A stretch of 64,000 bases of DNA from Sporosarcina sp. FSL W8-0480 (GTDB lineage Bacteria; Bacillota; Bacilli; Bacillales_A; Planococcaceae). The DNA is taken from positions 1,028,001-1,092,000 of the forward strand of contig NZ_CP150166.1 of assembly GCF_037963765.1 (NCBI RefSeq). The letters run 5' to 3'. The notes under the pieces are model-generated. The model did no database searches and was not told the origin of the DNA. It was given only the letters and a program-made list of their open reading frames with translations. Positions 63,645 through 64,000 of the stretch are shown one piece after another. Position 1 is the stretch's first letter; each line of letters starts with the position of its first letter. Made by a program: the position numbers and the translations under genes.

Positions 63645-64000
63645 TGAACTTTGAAACGATTGTAGGGCTTGAAGTCCACGTTGAATTGAAAACTGATACG
63701 AAAATCTTCTCGCCGGCACCATCCCATTACGGAGCGGAGCCGAATATGAATATTCATGTCACTGACTTGGCATACCCGGGTACGCTTCCAACGTTGAATA
63801 AACGTGCAGTTGACTTCGGTATGAAAGCTTCGTTTGCCTTGAACTGTGAAGTGGCGGACGTCATGAATTTCGACCGGAAACATTATTTCTATCCGGACAA
63901 TCCGGCAGCATACCAAATTTCCCAAGATAAACGTCCTGTCGGCCAAAACGGCTGGATTGAGATTGAAGTTGAAGGGAAAAAGAAAAAAATCCGTATCGAA
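63644..64000 (+). CDS. gatB: Aspartyl/glutamyl-tRNA amidotransferase subunit B (3' partial)
   Basis: 119 residues are visible before the window ends. [14 protein letters not shown] and [14 protein letters not shown] identify GatB, with the metal-site His12 and Glu10 retained. GatB holds the kinase and transamidase site and receives ammonia from GatA through an internal tunnel. The lysine of the usual DNPKAY motif is Ala88 here (GCA 63905-63907). From memory this lysine lines the ammonia tunnel in the Staphylococcus aureus structure. Lys79 is kept. Confidence 0.95.
   Translation, partial: MNFETIVGLEVHVELKTDTKIFSPAPSHYGAEPNMNIHVTDLAYPGTLPTLNKRAVDFGMKASFALNCEVADVMNFDRKHYFYPDNPAAYQISQDKRPVGQNGWIEIEVEGKKKKIRIE

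Overview
The window is a chromosome segment from a low-GC, spore-forming Firmicute of the Planococcaceae type; Sporosarcina is the most likely genus. The basis is the rRNA sequence, the spore genes (YjcZ-like, GerW/YtfJ, Tlp, a gerA operon), Bacillus-type purine and S-box riboswitches, and gene order matching Bacillus subtilis in two long blocks: yeaC-yeaD-yebA-guaA-pbuG-(rrn)-yebE-yebG-pur, and purD-(gerA)-yerA-yerB-yerC-pcrB-pcrA-ligA-camS-gatCAB. Family comparisons are from memory; no search was run.

Layout. 1-8.8 kb: a Rieske/FAD oxidoreductase (5' end missing), an SRPBCC protein, a serine hydrolase, a tiny glycine-rich spore protein, two unassigned proteins, nupC, a flavin monooxygenase and gerW. 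8.8-22.1 kb: a divergent ATP-sulfurylase homologue, the purine efflux gene pbuE behind an adenine riboswitch, an ABC-F protein (yfmM), tlp, a squalene/phytoene synthase homologue, an FMN reductase, metI behind a SAM riboswitch, a paired SMR exporter, a CPBP protease, and pncB-nadE. 22.6-30.1 kb: a MoxR/DUF58/transglutaminase operon, then guaA and pbuG, each behind a guanine-type riboswitch. 30.2-35.6 kb: an rRNA operon without tRNAs. 36.3-48.4 kb: yebE-yebG and the purine operon purE-K-S-Q-L-F-M-N-H-D, with a PurBox pair and a third guanine-type riboswitch in front and with purB and purC missing. 48.5-64 kb: gerAA-AB-AC on the minus strand, then yerA-yerB-yerC, pcrB, pcrA-ligA-camS and gatC-gatA-gatB (gatB cut by the window end).

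Two things stand out. First, the glutamine-using enzymes look converted to free ammonia. PurQ has lost its catalytic Cys (Gly86) and His (Leu195). GuaA is about 64 residues short, lacks most of the glutaminase catalytic region and has Glu85 at the Cys position. PurL, PurF, GatA and GatB carry unusual changes in motifs tied to glutamine or ammonia handling, including Ala at residue 88 of GatB where a tunnel lysine is expected. The synthetase parts look intact. This would fit an organism living in abundant ammonia, such as a ureolytic Sporosarcina.

Second, seven intergenic arrays (1874, 8171, 12679, 22156, 35749, 43607, 45477) share one architecture: a strict 20- or 21-bp period made of a conserved word of about 10-13 nt and a variable spacer. 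Four different words are used, two of them in both orientations. I know of no described function. Two of the arrays lie inside the pur operon.
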